DNA of 64,000 bases. Origin: Anodontia alba. Lineage: Eukaryota; Mollusca; Bivalvia; Lucinida; Lucinidae. The stretch lies in assembly GCA_964016985.1 (NCBI GenBank), contig OZ024831.1, positions 21,876,609-21,940,608 of the forward strand, read 5' to 3'. A program made the position numbers and the translations under genes. Under the pieces are notes generated by a model that worked only from the letters and a program-made list of their open reading frames with translations, was not told where the DNA came from and did no database searches. Below are positions 1 through 10,744 of this stretch, piece after piece; positions within the stretch are counted from its first letter, which is position 1, and every line of letters begins with the position of its first letter.

Positions 1-57
1 TAAAGAAAAGCTAGCCCAAAATTCCATAGAGACTGATCAGGGCCCACACTGTTCATC

Positions 58-271
58 TTAACCCTAGTCCTGCTGAACCTGGATATGCCCTGCCTTTGCA
101 AAGACTGCAGATCCAGATCAGTTGGTTTCTGAAGAAGCCAACTGATCCGGATCTGCACTGTTTGCCATTAAGTATGTGAATTTATAGCAATAATCCAGAT
201 CAAGTAATCTGATTGGCTGAAAATTAGAAGTGGGTATGGCTTCTTAATTTATTCAGGATGACAAGGGTTAA
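58..271 (+). repeat. Family A MITE (TTAA-bounded hairpin element)
   Basis: TTAA lies at both ends, followed by inverted ends of the CCCTAGTCCTGCTGAA type. The centre is a long hairpin whose arms read GATCAGTTGGCTTC and its complement. A CTGATTGGCTGA block (inverted CCAAT box) lies between hairpin and right end. TTAA target sites with CCC-starting ends are typical of piggyBac elements; the mobilising source is inferred. Confidence 0.8.
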
Positions 272-423
272 TCTCGTAAAAACAGCGAGGCTATTCCAAT
301 GTGTATCCAGAAGGTAGGTTTCTGTGAAGCAACAAGAAAAATACATGTATCAGTATTTTTTGGTGGAAAAAGAGCCTTATCAAGAGCTATGGTTGTGTCT
401 GCAGGCAGCAAAAACCCAGACAA

Positions 424-667
424 GGGCCCAGTTGTTCAAAGCTTTGTTAGCTTAACAAGCGCATTAGTGGTCAAAATATTAACTGTTCTAGTAAGTACAA
501 TATCTAATTCACAGGTATTTTTGCTGAAAAAATGTGAGTAGCTTTTGCAAATGCAAAAGCTACTCACATATTTTCAGCAAAAATATTAGGTTATGTGCCA
601 CATTTAATGATCAAAATTTTAACCATACATTAACTAACAACACCATTAGTTTTGAACAACTGGGCCC
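424..667. repeat. Family F MITE
   Basis: Inverted ends GGGCCCAGTTGTTCAAA enclose a near-perfect hairpin (arms include GTGAGTAGCTTTTGCA at about 534-560). No coding capacity. Five related copies lie elsewhere in the window. Confidence 0.8.
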
Positions 668-1356
668 AGACTGCTGAAAGGTATAAGTTGTTTCCAAATT
701 TTAAAGTTCTCTGTATGCATATGCAGACATACAATATTACATGTATTATTTAATATGGCCTGAATAATGATCTCTGGGTGCAAATTTTCTTAGTACTAAG
801 GAAAAAATGTGCGTCAGACAAGATAAGAAACTGGGCTGACAAAACTTGACCTACTGCACAGGTAAGTATCACAAACCTGCATTAATCTGCATATCTGGCC
901 AACTTTTCACTTCGTGCACAACGACACAAAAAGTTTACACAGGGTGTGACAAGGGAAAATGTATTTTTCTGTATGGTAAATGTCCTAAATTTTCCAACAT
1001 TTTATTCCATACTGTTTTTGAGTAAATTTTGTTTTTTAGGCAATTATTTCTTAAAATATATAGGGGAGTTGTAAACAGTGTAGACCCTGATCAGAATACT
1101 CTGATAAATGAGCCGCAAAGCCATAAAGAGTACCTTCAGACAGGTGTGCCCAGTGAAGATTCAGATCAGCCTGCACATTCGCACAGTCATAGTTCCAGAT
1201 AAGGTGATAATGTAGCATAAATGTATCTTGTTGTACCCACTGGAATTCTGTTGCAAAGGGAATTCCAATAAATATCAAAAAGACACAAGTTTTGGTGTAA
1301 ATGTAACAAATTTTATCTCTCTGCTTACCCCTATCTATATAGACCTATTATACAAT
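668..1356. other. Gene-free stretch with degraded repeats
   Basis: No gene is seen. A degenerate family M end (GGTAAATGTCCTAAA) is at about 976, and a collar arm (AAACAGTGTAGACCCTGATCAG, in two pieces) at about 1073-1093 with imperfect family J-like partners to about 1200. Confidence 0.5.
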
Positions 1357-1627
1357 ATACGGTAAATGTCCTAAAATTCCATACACCAAAGTTTCTGGCA
1401 AAATGGCACATGCAAATTGTGTAGACCCATATCAGATTGCTCCACCTTAGGACCATTCTGATCAGGGGCTACCCAAATCAGACTGCTCCACCTGAGGACT
1501 AGTCTGATCAGAGTCTACACTATTTTGCCATTCCACTATGTATTTTAAGAAACAACTGCATAAAAAGCAAATGTAGGCAAAAAAAAGCAATGAATGAAGT
1601 GTTCAAAATTTTAGGATATTTCCCTTG
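1357..1627. repeat. Family M MITE
   Basis: It starts ACGGTAAATGTCCTAAAA and ends in the inverse (TTTTAGGATATTTCCC). The centre contains duplicated shared-collar hairpin arms with the inner sequence ACTGCTCCACCT. Confidence 0.65.
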
Positions 1628-2335
1628 CATGTAACAGGCCATCACAACAATATGACTGGTAAATATACAAATAATCTCAAATAACAATGTTTTTTTTTTT
1701 TTTCAACAGATTTTTTTTCACATGCAATAAAATGTAACAAGCTGGTCTTTAAAAAAAGAAAATTGTAAGTAACATGTTTCTTATATACATATAAGGTTGT
1801 TTTTTTTTACAAGTACATTGTCTAGCACATACACACTTATTTTCATAAGCACATCTGTTTTGCCTAAAAAACAAGTAAACTAGGTATCTTTATACTGTAC
1901 TCAAATGTAACAGAGTTTCTGTTTTACCAGGCATCACATATTGCTCAATGCCTTCTAAACTTACCTACTACATGACCCTTATCATACGCAGTAAAATAAT
2001 GCAGAAGTAACAGATATTGTTCATCTGCAGAGCTGAAAAAATGATATTTTAGACTTCTAATATAATATCAATAAATGACCTCAAACTATTCCATTATCTA
2101 ATATCTTTGCCCTGTTAAATGAGAATATACTAGTGTTTTACACTCAAAACATATAGTAATACTTAATGTCAAAGTTTAGAAGTGTTATATCATTAATACA
2201 CATATATGATAACTTGCACCTGTTTAAAATTCCATCATATTCTGGCAAGATAATTGGCTGCTAAGTTAGTCCAAAATCAACAGCATTAGTCTTACACATA
2301 TAGAATTATATCCATTTGCTCAACTCCAACAAATT
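1628..2335. other. Gene-free AT-rich stretch
   Basis: No gene or recognised repeat. A T run lies at about 1689-1702. Confidence 0.5.
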
Positions 2336-2750
2336 TACCGTATTCGACCTAATTACTGCACATGCCCCTATAAGCGCACAGTCAAGCAATTCTGTAGTTT
2401 TCAGATTACAGCCAATGTACTTTTGTCTACTTCTTTATAAAGGCATATGTTGCAGGTACCCATTTGAATTGCATTGACTTGTCAATGCAATTCAAATGAG
2501 TACCCACTGACTTGTCAATGCAATTCAAATGAGTACCCACAGCATATGCTTTTATAAAGAAAATCAGAAGAAAAAAAAAAAAAAAACATACAAAAACATC
2601 ACACAAGCATCATTTGATAAGTTCTTCGCTGATCTTTTTTTTTTTTAAGTCTACCCTTAGTATAGGTAGTTACATATAGTTTACCACAAGTTTTCCCAGT
2701 ATTTTTGAAAAACCTAAGTGCACAGTGCGGTAATTAGGTTGAATACGGTA
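2336..2750. repeat. Family N MITE with duplicated hairpin arm
   Basis: Ends are TACCGTATTCGACCTAATTA and its inverse near 2730-2750. The central hairpin (AATTGCATTGACTTGTC... ) has its right arm present twice, at about 2490-2510 and 2512-2542. A second family copy is at 43577-43923. Confidence 0.7.
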
Positions 2751-3059
2751 TTCAAAAATAGTTTTTAATTTGTTTAAATAAATGTAATAATGTTTATAAT
2801 TTGTTAAATGTGATAATGTTCCATGCTGTGAATACTGCTGATGATTTAAATTGTTTCAGGTTTGCGACAAAGTTCGCGGTTGTACATTCTACACGAGTTC
2901 AGTGTTTTGAAGTTTTGCACACACTTTCTTCAAGCTGTCTTCTATCATATCAGTCACATGTACAATCTTCATACATATAATAAAATTCTTCCCAATTTTT
3001 GTTTTCCTCTTCTTTTCATCAGTCATATAATACAGAAGACGTGTTCTGGAGTATTTGAT

Positions 3060-3210
3060 AATTAATCCTGGGATAATTTTCTCAGTTTCTCCATAAAAAT
3101 GTAAGCTGTGACTACTCCTTAGAGGTGCCTTGCCAAGGTGCTTCTAATGAGTACCCACAACATATGTTTTAAGGAGAAATAAGAAAAAATATCCCAGAAC
3201 TATCACCAAG
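3060..3210. repeat. Family Cv hairpin element
   Basis: An imperfect palindrome around GAGGTGCCTTGCCAAGGTGC, flanked by TTTCTCCATAAAA and AAGGAGAAATAAG arms. It resembles the copies at 5415-5580 and 27955-28081. Confidence 0.55.
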
Positions 3211-3440
3211 TAGCCCTTCCTGACAAGCCCAATATTGTATACATAAAAACAAAAAACAGCTGCTGGTCTGGAAAGAATCAGGAGACACATGATAATAACA
3301 GATCTATTTAAACATGTATGTATATGTATATCTTAAAATATCATACATTTTATGGATTTATAAAGATCACAGAAAAGAAAACTCTAAAATCAGATTCCAA
3401 TTTTTATCATTCATATGTACCTTCATCTGTTCATTTCAGC

Positions 3441-3655
3441 TTAATGCTTAGCATTCTGGGTAAAATTTTCAGCAGATGACATACTGAAATATTTTTCTTA
3501 TTTTTCCCAGAAAAGAGGTTTTGACATTTTTATGCAAATTGTCTCCATTGGAGACAATTTGCATAAAAATGTCAAAACCTCTTTTCTGGGAAAAATAAGA
3601 AAAATATTTCAGTAATGTCAAATCCTGTTTTCTGGTCAAAATAAAAAAAAATATA
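3441..3655. repeat. Family B MITE
   Basis: It begins TTAATGCTTAGCATTCTGGG. The hairpin arms GCAAATTGTCTCC and GGAGACAATTTGC meet at about 3547. The right end is ragged, with a partial second arm at about 3620-3655. Confidence 0.7.
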
Positions 3656-3726
3656 TCATCATTTTATCATTTCTAGCTCCATCCGCTCAATTCAGTTTAA
3701 AGTACTTGTTATGTCAACCCATGTTT

Positions 3727-3945
3727 AACCCTTAACCATTACCACACTCTGGGCTAATTCAGCACATGACAAATATGTGATATTTTTCTTATTTTTCCTA
3801 GAAAAAAGGATTTGACATTTCATGCAAATTGTCTCCAATGGAGACAATTTGCATCAAATGTCAAATCCTGTTTTCTGGGAAAATTAAGAAAAAATATTTC
3901 AGTATGTCGTCTGCTGAAAATTTTACCCAGAGTGCAAAGCGTTAA
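3727..3945. repeat. Family B MITE
   Basis: TTAACC-type left end and GCGTTAA right end. The central hairpin has arms AAATTGTCTCC and GGAGACAATTT and the paired octamers. Confidence 0.75.
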
Positions 3946-4003
3946 AGCACCATTCAAAACTCTAGCACACAACCTTCTAAAATTTATTTTTATTTATATA
4001 TTT

Positions 4004-4175
4004 ATTTGAGAACATAAGGCTTGATATTTTATATGAATTTTTGTTTGTTAGGCAGATGATTCCAAAGAAATGTCAAGCCTTATTCTCCTAGAAAACAACA
4101 AAAAAAAAAAATAATAAAATAAAAATAAAAAACAAAAAAGAATTTTGTCTGCTACAATTATGAAGGGCATTTTTA
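4004..4175. repeat. Degenerate B2-type hairpin
   Basis: Arms AAGGCTTGATATTT (about 4017) and TGTCAAGCCTTATT (about 4070) are inverted copies separated by a short loop. It is a remnant only. Confidence 0.4.
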
Positions 4176-4597
4176 GAGTTAAATATTTTGAGAATATTTT
4201 CTCTAAAAAGACAATACCCAGAAGTTTAAGTATCAAGCTGCATTTGTAAATGATAAAAGAAGATGGAAACTAACAACAGACATTCGAGATCTTATCATGT
4301 CAAGTATTTTGGTCCAAAATAATCTTTTCTCCTCGTGCGCTTGGAATAAAAAAAAATCAGGATCTCTGTTCATTTCATACAAAATAGAAGACTAAAACAT
4401 CATTTATATGCATTTCTAACAAATATATACTTGTGACTGAAATTCAACAGGGGATACAACTAAGGCTGGCTAATCGGAGCTGAAAAGATAATCCATTATC
4501 AGTCCTGCCATTGTGATCGATAATGGATTAGTTCACTGAAGATTTGGTCATAATTTTACCTGTCTGAGCATGACTCTTACCATATATGTTATACTTT

Positions 4598-4783
4598 ACT
4601 GCATATATTCGGTCAGACAAGCCTGAGCAAACAGTGTAGACCCTGATGAGACACCGCAAATGCTTGCCACCCATCCAGTTATTTTTAGACACAACAATGG
4701 GTAGTAAATTGAACTTGTTCAAATTTTAGATTATGTATGGTAAGGAGTTGAGGTGTCTGAATACTAAGGCTAAATACGGTTAA
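4598..4783. repeat. Family I MITE
   Basis: Left end TATATTCGGTCAGACAAGCC, right end GGCTAAATACGGT. It contains one shared-collar arm (GCAAACAGTGTAGACCC) and the TTGTTCAAATTTTAG block usual for the family; the second arm is eroded. Confidence 0.6.
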
Positions 4784-5095
4784 GTAACAAACACAGAAAT
4801 CAAATGATCGATTATTAGCAAATCAGTAATGATAATCATTTTTGTGGAATTTATCGATCAATTAATCGATTATCCGATTAATCATGCCAGCCTTAGGTAC
4901 AACTCTGGCTAGGATTGCCAGCTGTCAGAATATGGTAAAGTTTCTGTCGTCAGTTATGAACCAACATATTTTTAACACTGAAAACCAGTCAAACCTGTCT
5001 GGAATATGGACTGTGTTATCAGCAAACACATCCACATTCTGTGGCATCTGATATGGGTCTACACTGTTTGCTCAGGCCTGTTTCACTATATTTAC

Positions 5096-5315
5096 ATTAC
5101 AACTTCTTTATAACATGATTTGTTACAACACAGTTTTGGATATAACACGGTTCAAAGATGGATCCCAAAAATGTATAGATTATATTGAAAAATGACCATA
5201 AATGGTCATTTTTCAATATAATCTATACATTTTTGTTGGATATAAAATGGTTGTTTAACTAACACAGTTTGTGCTATGGATCCCAACAATAGTGTTATAA
5301 AGAGGTTGTGGTGTA
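5096..5315. repeat. Family E MITE
   Basis: Ends ACAACTTCTTTATAACA and its inverse TTATAAAGAGGTTGTGG. The near-perfect central hairpin TGTATAGATTATATTGAAAA pairs around AATGACCATAAATGGTCATT. A close copy is at 39479-39698. Confidence 0.75.
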
Positions 5316-5414
5316 CCCTAAATATTGCAACATCTGAAGTCAATTTTACTACATGTTGGTGTATCTAAAAACTGCAGGATGGGTGGCAAACAGTTTAGAA
5401 CCTGATCAGAAGGA

Positions 5415-5580
5415 GTATTTGGTGATAATTCTGAAATAATAATCCCAATTCCCCATAAAGCACTCATTAAAAGTGCCTCAGTGAGGCGTATCTAAATTGT
5501 ATCCACAAAATATGCTTTTATGGAGAAATATAAAAAAAATATCTCAGAATTATCACCAACTACTCATCCTCAACAAGTCC
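5415..5580. repeat. Family Cv hairpin element
   Basis: Inverted ends TTTGGTGATAATTCTGA and TCAGAATTATCACCAA flank a degenerate core with GTGCCTCAGTGAGGC. Confidence 0.6.
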
Positions 5581-5856
5581 TCTGTGTTTCTCATACATGA
5601 GAAAAAGATGTTTTGAAAAGGGGTCAGACAGAAGAGATCAACTGAAAGGCTTTGCTGGAAAAGATCCTTTTCTTAATGATGCGGTTCATATCTGTACAAT
5701 ATCTTAAAACTGGTTAAACTGAACAAAAACATGTATATAACTGTCACTAACAAATCATCTGTAAATTACAACACATCTCAAACTTAAACAAATTTAGCAC
5801 ACTTTCACTCAAGTATGATACAAACACTAACAATTCACTTCCTAAACCACACTGCA

Positions 5857-5910
5857 TTAATGCTTTGCATTCTGGGTAAACTATCAGCAGTCAACATTTT
5901 GAAATATTTT

Positions 5911-5945
<35 letters not shown>

Positions 5946-6137
5946 TTATTGTTAAACAGACTTAGACACATCAGGCAAATTGTCCCCAAAAGAAGAAAAT
6001 AGGCTTTGATATTTCATGCAAATTGTCCCCTTTGGAGACAATTTGCATGAAATGTCAAAGCCTATTTTCTGGAAAAAATAAGAAATATATCATCAATCTC
6101 TTGCTTGCTGAGTTTGCCCACAGAGTGGTAAAGTTAA
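5857..6137. repeat. Family B MITE containing a T run
   Basis: TTAA at both ends and octamer arms at about 6018-6052. A T homopolymer of over 30 bases (about 5911-5944) sits in the left half. Confidence 0.75.
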
Positions 6138-6261
6138 CAACTAATCTAAAATGGTTCGAACTAGCAACTACTCTTAACAATACTACACTCAACTTCAGGG
6201 CATAAATATTTATGCTAACAAATATGTCATGGAAAAAAAAGGATCTTTATGCATCCAACAA

Positions 6262-6580
6262 TTGCTTGAATCGGAGTTTTACCGTCCAGTGAACACTGTT
6301 AAGGTCATGTCAAAATGGTCAGTTAACCTACTTGCACTTTTTCCTGGGCAGGATAAGTCAGTCCTCTAAGCAATTAACCAGTACTTGTGTACATACTTTT
6401 GCCAGTAACTGACACCTGTCCGTCTTGAAGCAGCAGAAGGGGAGAATGACCGTTGAAACAATTTCAAAATCAATCCCCATTAAAGTTCTGTGGCTGAGCT
6501 TGGACCCGAACAAATTGCGACCCCCTGGATCTGCAGTCAGATGTGCTACCAACTGTGCTAGGGAGCTTGGCCGTAAGAAA
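6262..6580 (-). repeat. Old SINE, type G
   Basis: The 3' tail domain (GAGTTTTACCGTCCAGTGAAC, inverted) is at the left. A worn tRNA-like head lies at about 6515-6580. Substitutions throughout make it an old copy. Confidence 0.55.
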
Positions 6581-6815
6581 GGGTACCCTATAACAAGAAA
6601 TTCAACTTGAGAAAATATAACATGATATGTGCATCCAGCAAAGCTTTAGACCAGCCTATGTATCCCTACAGCCTCATTAAGTCATTCTAGGTTGCTCAGT
6701 GGACAATAAAAGATCAAAGACGGAGCTTTAAGACCCTGATTATAGGCTTGACTGATGAGCCCCTGCTGCAGGCACGTTATACTGTATATTTTCTCATATG
6801 TGGCCAGCTTAGACC

Positions 6816-7061
6816 TGGACCCAGTTGTTCAAAACAAACAATGTCGTTAGTTAACATATTGTTAAAACTTTGATCACTAAATATGGCATATACTCTAGTG
6901 TTTTTGCTGAAGAAATGTGAGTAGCTTTTGCATTTGCAAAAGCTACTCACATTTTTTCAGCAAAACTACCTGTGAATTAGATACTGTATTTACCAGAACA
7001 GTTACCATTTTGACCATTAACAAGCTCCTTAAACTAACGATACTTTGAACAACTGGGACCT
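6816..7061. repeat. Family F MITE, inverted copy
   Basis: The ends GGACCCAGTTGTTCAAAA and TTTGAACAACTGGGACC are inverted. The hairpin GTGAGTAGCTTTTGCA and complement is at about 6917-6958. Confidence 0.75.
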
Positions 7062-7494
7062 GGATCATACTGCTGGTCTGCTGGGGTCTTTACTGTTCAT
7101 CTAAACAATCTTGACACATCATGTGACTCACATGTGATCAGTAAAGACCTGGATCATGTTGCCAATGTGCTGTTGTTTTTACTGTTCTCCTACACAATCC
7201 TGTTACAGAATGCACAGGATACTGAAGACTCTGAACAGAATGCATGGATGAACACTAGTCTGGAGCTTCTCTTTTCACAGATCTCTTGAGGAAACTGGAT
7301 ACATCTTCAAAGCAATTAATTCTGACATGAAAAAATTTATCTTGGGGCAACTCTTAAAGTATGAATTTGAGCAAATTCTTTCCTTTTGGAGTAACCCCCA
7401 TTTCTGAAAGGATTTAAACACCAGTGAAGCAAATTTCTGTCAATAAAAAGTGTCTCCCTTTGAAAGAAATGGTAGCAAAATCTTCCATGTGAAT
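7062..7494. other. Gene-free stretch
   Basis: No gene. Weak repeated phrases (TGGATCATGTTGCCA, TTTACTGTTC) suggest an eroded element. Confidence 0.4.
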
Positions 7495-7507
7495 AAACAC
7501 ACCTTAA

Positions 7508-7805
7508 GGCCGGCCTCGGTGGCTCAGTTGGATGTGCGTCCGACTGACGATCTGGAGGTTGCGGGTTCGACCTCCACGGGGTCGGCAACATTCTTTCGTG
7601 GAGATTTGACCATGAAATATTTTGTATGGTCTTTCTCTCCTTTCCGCTGATTCAAAAGGGCAGTTGTCAGTTTCTGGCGAAAGAATGTGCACATTACTGG
7701 TTCATGGCTTAGCGGACTAAGCATGCACAGTAGAAGTGTGGTTAGGTAAACTGACCGCGCTCGACATGACGCCATTAGGTTGACTGGGCCGTAAAACCTC
7801 AACAC
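7508..7805 (+). repeat. tRNA-derived SINE, type G (intact)
   Basis: It is flanked by a perfect 13-bp target duplication, AAACACACCTTAA at 7495-7507 and 7806-7818. The head carries an A-box-like TGGCTCAGTTGG (about 7520) and a B box GGTTCGACCTC (about 7563), as in tRNA-derived RNA polymerase III promoters. The body ends in a conserved tail domain read as GGTTGACTGGGCCGTAAAACC. This is the best-preserved copy and defines the family; it has no protein. Confidence 0.85.
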
Positions 7806-7818
7806 AAACACACCTTAA

Positions 7819-8300
7819 AATACCTCAGCTGCATTCAGAAACAGAAAGTGATCGCAAGTGTTTGCCCTGGATCCCTGTACCTCATGATGAGCACTAACAG
7901 GAGCAGGGATCCAGTGCAACACATTCGCAAGTAACTTGCACTTTTGAACACAGCCCTGTTTCTTTCCTGCGTGCCCATTTTGGAGCAGCAAAGAAGACAG
8001 ACCTGCATGTCAGCAACAATAATATGCCGTGTGAGGCGCCTTCAAACAAAGATTTTCTGATGAGAACAGCAAAGATCCCTGCAACCCAGCACATTCAAAC
8101 AATCTGGTAGTACTTGGTCAGCCTATAATGCATATATAACAGAGTACCATCTTCCTTGTCATGGTTCAAACGCAACCTTAACATCATATGTTCTATATAC
8201 AATAATTAAACAGTACAATAATATTTCTCAAATAAGTAATCTCATTTTGCTTTGACTGAAAGGCAACATCATTGAAACATGTCTTACACCCCGTACAAAC
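7819..8300. other. Gene-free stretch
   Basis: No gene or recognised repeat beyond the inverted GGATCCCTG / CAGGGATCC pair at about 7868 and 7904. Confidence 0.4.
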
Positions 8301-8667
8301 CATAGCTCTAGATAAGGTTTCTTTTGTGGTTGTTGTTTTTTTTGTTTGGTTTTGTTTTGTTTTTTTCAACCAAAAAATGTTGATATTTTATTTCTCCATG
8401 AACAAATATGTTGTGGGTAAGTTTTTTAAGAGAAATAAAAAAAAACAACATATCAATATTTTTTTGGGTGAAATCATAGCAACAGATAGTGCACTTTTTT
8501 TATCCGAAAAATGCTGATATCTTTCTTATTTCTTCACGAAAACATATGTTGTGGGTACTCATTAGAAGCGCCTCGCTGAGGCGCTTCTAATGAGTACCCA
8601 CAACATATGATTTCATAGAGAAATAAGAAAAATATTATGTGGATTCCCCCTCTTATCTGTAGCTATG
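8301..8667. repeat. Two abutting family C elements
   Basis: CATAGCTCTAGATAAGG starts a worn copy to about 8480. An intact copy follows with a perfect hairpin centred at about 8579 (arms ACTCATTAGAAGCGCCTCG and inverse), ending in AGCTATG. Confidence 0.7.
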
Positions 8668-8942
8668 TGAAATAAGAAAAACTACTTATCTGGATACACA
8701 TCTAATCTGGAGCTATGGTACAAACAAGCTAGATCAGCCTGGAGCCTCCACAATCTTGTCAGAACCTTCAAAGTCACTACATGTACTTATAAAAATTCCT
8801 GAGGGAGTATGCAACATTTGCAGACAGCATTTTTTTTTGCACAAGGAATCTGGTATGTTACCTAGTAATGTCATTAATTGTTAATGTGCGTAAAATGTGC
8901 TCTGTGATATGCACACAGACAGACAGACAATCATGAAGAGCT

Positions 8943-9098
8943 ACATACTTTTTTTCTTACTTCTTAACAAAAAATACATTGTGGGTACAAATTAGGAGTG
9001 CCTCGGTGACTCTAATGAGTACCACAACATGTCAAAAAATAAGAAAAATATCACTATTTTTTAGCTGAAAAAAGAAAGCCCTTTATCTGGTGCTATGA
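8943..9098. repeat. Family C element, diverged
   Basis: It carries GTGGGTACAAATTAGGAGTGCC and a shortened inverse arm, ending CTGGTGCTATG. Confidence 0.55.
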
Positions 9099-9164
9099 TA
9101 ATGAGTGAAAATATGGAAAGCAAGCAATGGTTCATACTGCTCACCATGGTATTTTACATCACAT

Positions 9165-9300
9165 CGAGAAGATAGGAAGGTGATAATTTAAGGTGAAATG
9201 AAGTACCATACAGTCATGAGTTGAATTAATCCCTCCAGTGGGATCTGAACCCTGGCCTTGTAATCCAGAATTGGAAGTGCTAACCACCTGGACACTTTTT
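9165..9300 (-). repeat. SINE, type P (partial)
   Basis: The reversed sequence has a B-box-like GGTTCAGATCCC at about 9238-9255, then the tRNA-like head at about 9270-9300. It resembles the copy at 51488-51690. Confidence 0.5.
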
Positions 9301-9469
9301 AGATCCTTGTTCACACTGATCAGACTGCACAGATGTGCAAGCTGATCAAGTAATTCCTGGATGTCCATATACATTTTGTCAAATTGCAGCTCATGGCAAA
9401 AGGCTTCTGATTGGCAGTACAAATCATTATGTGCCACAGTGCCATATCTTTACATAAAAGGGAATATCA

Positions 9470-9768
9470 AGTTAACAGTTTTCTTAATTCTCCATGAAAA
9501 CATATGTTGTGGGTACTCATTAGAAGCGCCTCGCCGAGGCGCTTCTAATGAGTACCCACAACATATGTTTTCATGGAGAAATAAGAAAATATATTCACGT
9601 GATACACACTCTAGAACTATGTTTCTCTGCGAAAACAGATGTTGTGCATATTCATTAGAAGTGCTTCTCTGTGGCAATTCTAATGAGTACCCACAGCATA
9701 GTTTTCATGAAGAAATGAGACAAATATTTATCTGGGTACCCCCTCTTATCTAGAGCTATGAGTTATGA
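9470..9768. repeat. Tandem pair of family C elements
   Basis: A perfect palindrome at about 9495-9585 is followed by a second, imperfect one at about 9625-9715, with GGTACCCCCTCTTATCT and AGAGCTATG at the right end. Confidence 0.7.
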
Positions 9769-9930
9769 AACCCAATATAAGTGATAATGTGTTTTCCCCA
9801 ATTATAATACAAGTTATTTCAAAACATAAATTAGGTCAAATCTTACATCACTTGTAGTAAAAACACTGGGGGTATGGAATGACATTTTAATTGTTGTAAT
9901 TCCACCAATCAAATGGTACAAATTTTCATT

Positions 9931-10143
9931 TAATGGTTTGCATGCTGGGTAAAACTTTCAGCAGAAGACATTTTGTAATATTTTTCTTATTTTTTCCAAG
10001 AATACAGGTGTTGACATTTCATGCAAATTGTTACCCTAATGGAGACATTTTGCATGAAACTTCAAAGCCTATTTTCTGGGAAAAAATGAGAAAAATATCA
10101 AGTTGCTGTCTGCTGAATTTGCCCCGAGCTTGGTGAAGGTTAA
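9931..10143. repeat. Family B MITE
   Basis: TTAA at both edges. Arms TTCATGCAAATTGTTACC and GGAGACATTTTGCATGAA are slightly mismatched. Confidence 0.75.
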
Positions 10144-10518
10144 ATCTTATCAATAACTGATGTTAGTCCTGGGGAATAAGTGATGCTGAAGAAACTACAA
10201 CTTCTGAAAAGGCAAAATACTGACCAATAAAAAGACTTCACTGAAGATTGTAAGAATCTGATTGGGGGAAACAAAACAATTATTGTGTCAATTTTAAGTA
10301 TATCCCCTTGAAAAAAAGATGACATGAAATACTTTCCAGATGGTTTGTTGCTGCAAACATTCATGCTGACAAATTTATCAACTTTTTAATTATGTAAGTT
10401 AATATTTTTTTCACAGTAAAACTGCCAAGGAAAAATATAAAGGCTGTTGGTTAAATATGAAAATATGTTTATCACAAAACATTGGAAAGACTATACAACA
10501 GCTAACAGAATAACAAGA
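10144..10518. other. Region just downstream of the ABCG stop codon (presumed 3' UTR)
   Basis: No gene. On the minus strand an ATTAAA hexamer, a possible weak poly(A) signal, lies at 10385-10390, about 130 nt after the stop. The true transcript end cannot be read from sequence. Confidence 0.35.
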
Positions 10519-10744
10519 TTATCTCTGTGCCTTGACCCGCCAACGTAGAATGAAGTAGCAGCTTATACGCAGTATGATAAAAAATATACACAAAATAATG
10601 AAATCTATGTAAAATTTTGCTTCATCTACATCTAAGGCTTCCAGTATGTTTTCAGGAGATCTCATTGCACAATGTTCCTCATCACAATCTAAATTTTCTC
10701 GATCAAACCCATATATCGCCTGAAGTACACCCTCAAATGAGTAC
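10519..10744 (-). CDS. ABCG1: ABCG terminal exon: last helix and stop
   Basis: After acceptor TTTTACAG the exon supplies one base to a split Arg codon, then [18 protein letters not shown] and the sixth membrane helix ([18 protein letters not shown]), ending RVKAQR and stop. The Cys-containing extracellular loop (NLDCDEEHC) before the helix is typical of ABCG1/4. The frame happens to stay open about 310 bp into the intron upstream; that part has no family similarity and is excluded. Confidence 0.93.

Noticed and set aside
7508..7590. tRNA gene
   Set aside because: A and B boxes are present, but the sequence does not close into a clover leaf that I can draw, and identical heads recur on SINEs with tails and target duplications.
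9361..9753. 130-residue plus-strand frame and its minus-strand partner
   Set aside because: Most of it crosses two palindromic family C cores, which give similar peptides on both strands. It is repeat, not protein.
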